Positions 63,543 through 64,000 of a stretch of DNA of 64,000 nt are shown piece by piece. The translations under genes and the position numbers were made by a program. The DNA lies in assembly GCA_949130485.1 (NCBI GenBank), contig OX422184.1:2708336-2772335 (forward strand), written 5' to 3'. The notes beneath the pieces were generated by a model. It made no database searches and was not told where the DNA came from. It was given only the letters and a program-made list of their open reading frames with translations. This DNA is from Agelas oroides. Taxonomy: Eukaryota; Porifera; Demospongiae; Agelasida; Agelasidae. Within the stretch, counting starts at the first letter, position 1; each line of letters starts with the position of its first letter.

Positions 63543-63631
63543 CTGAAGGAGCACAAGGCCATCCTTGAGGTCCTGGTAAAGGTTATTGACAAACGGATCC
63601 ACTCCAAGGGAGTTCATCCAGTTCCGGAATG
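63543..63631 (-). CDS. Exon: plastin/fimbrin calponin-homology domain fragment
   Basis: On the minus strand an acceptor (tgatctgtttag) is followed by 89 nt and a CAG|gtgagg donor. The 29 residues include [20 protein letters not shown] and end KDGLVLLQ. This is the start of the third CH domain of plastin/fimbrin, an actin-bundling protein, where animal plastins read [10 protein letters not shown]. The exon begins in phase 1 and ends in phase 0. No neighbouring plastin exon was recognised in the last 2 kb on either side, so the rest lies in further introns or outside the window. It marks a separate, conserved housekeeping gene on the opposite strand. Confidence 0.8.
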
Positions 63632-64000
63632 CTAAACAGATCAGCAAGATAGACTATATCACTGTACTGCCAATGCATGTTTACAAACTGCGTCACAGAT
63701 ATGTAAACAGACCTGTACCAGTTTTATTTAGAAATTTGCTACCACTGCTTTGTTACTTGTTTTTAGACAATGAAATTCCAGAAAAACTAAGTAGGACAAA
63801 ATGAATGTATGGCAGTAAAATTTTGACAGCAGCCAAAATTTAGTTAGTGAAGATTATTGAATTTAACATGTGTCTGTTGTGTTCTAAACGTAACAGGTTA
63901 GTTTTGCCAGCCTTTATGTCCCGCTACATGTAGGCTGTAGACATGAGATAAAGACCAGTGTGTAGCTAAAGCCTCCCAGTAAACATCAGTAAAATCCTTC
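63632..64000. other. Right edge, no feature seen
   Basis: Presumed intron of the minus-strand plastin gene. The open stretch on the plus strand here has no support. Confidence 0.4.

Noticed and set aside
1-64000. Bacterial symbiont contamination (common in sponge assemblies)
   Set aside because: All convincing genes have spliceosomal introns and animal domains, and no operon-like run of ORFs is present.

Overview
The window is eukaryotic nuclear DNA from an early-branching animal, most likely a sponge (demosponge) and less likely a cnidarian. The reasons are: short coding exons with GT/AG borders, mostly in phase 1, separated by kilobase introns; animal signalling domains (immunoglobulin, Death, Roc-COR GTPase, nucleoside-phosphorylase-like, plastin CH); a short interstitial TTAGGG array; and a very dense load of small non-autonomous DNA transposons plus a DIRS/Ngaro-type retrotransposon. 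The species cannot be named from the sequence alone. Nothing looks bacterial.

Layout. 1-9.6 kb (+ strand): the 3' part of a multi-exon gene encoding an Ig domain, a Death domain, a short linker and a terminal nucleoside-phosphorylase-like (PNP/MTAN fold) domain that ends with a stop at 9583. 9.6-15.2 kb: intergenic DNA made almost wholly of transposon relics. About 15.3 kb to 61.4 kb (+ strand): exons of a second, very large gene or of two adjacent genes. These are a possible first exon, a small helical domain of unknown type, a Roc-COR GTPase exon of 2.25 kb, a charged linker and small joining exons, then (after about 18 kb of repeats) a truncated Ig exon, a Death-domain exon and short linker exons, one of them duplicated. 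63.5 kb (- strand): one plastin/fimbrin exon from a separate gene entering from the right.

The introns hold a structurally complete Ngaro-type retrotransposon (43.3-50.6 kb, antisense to the host gene) with intact gag, RT-RNase H and tyrosine-recombinase frames and split direct repeats. They also hold decayed Gypsy and pogo/Tigger fragments, two copies of an element carrying a zinc-ribbon ORF, four copies of an element family carrying a HIRAN-like ORF, and many foldback elements. Several non-autonomous families share the terminus TACCGTA; others are bounded by TTAA; a third group makes 9-bp target duplications.

How the genes fit together: Ig, Death, Roc-COR and PNP-like modules are what is expected of cytosolic or membrane-proximal innate-immune or cell-death signalling proteins. 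The two loci look like tandem paralogues built from shuffled phase-1 exons. The pairing of Death with PNP-like effector modules and Roc-COR switches is the most interesting biology here. Functional roles are inferred from domains only.
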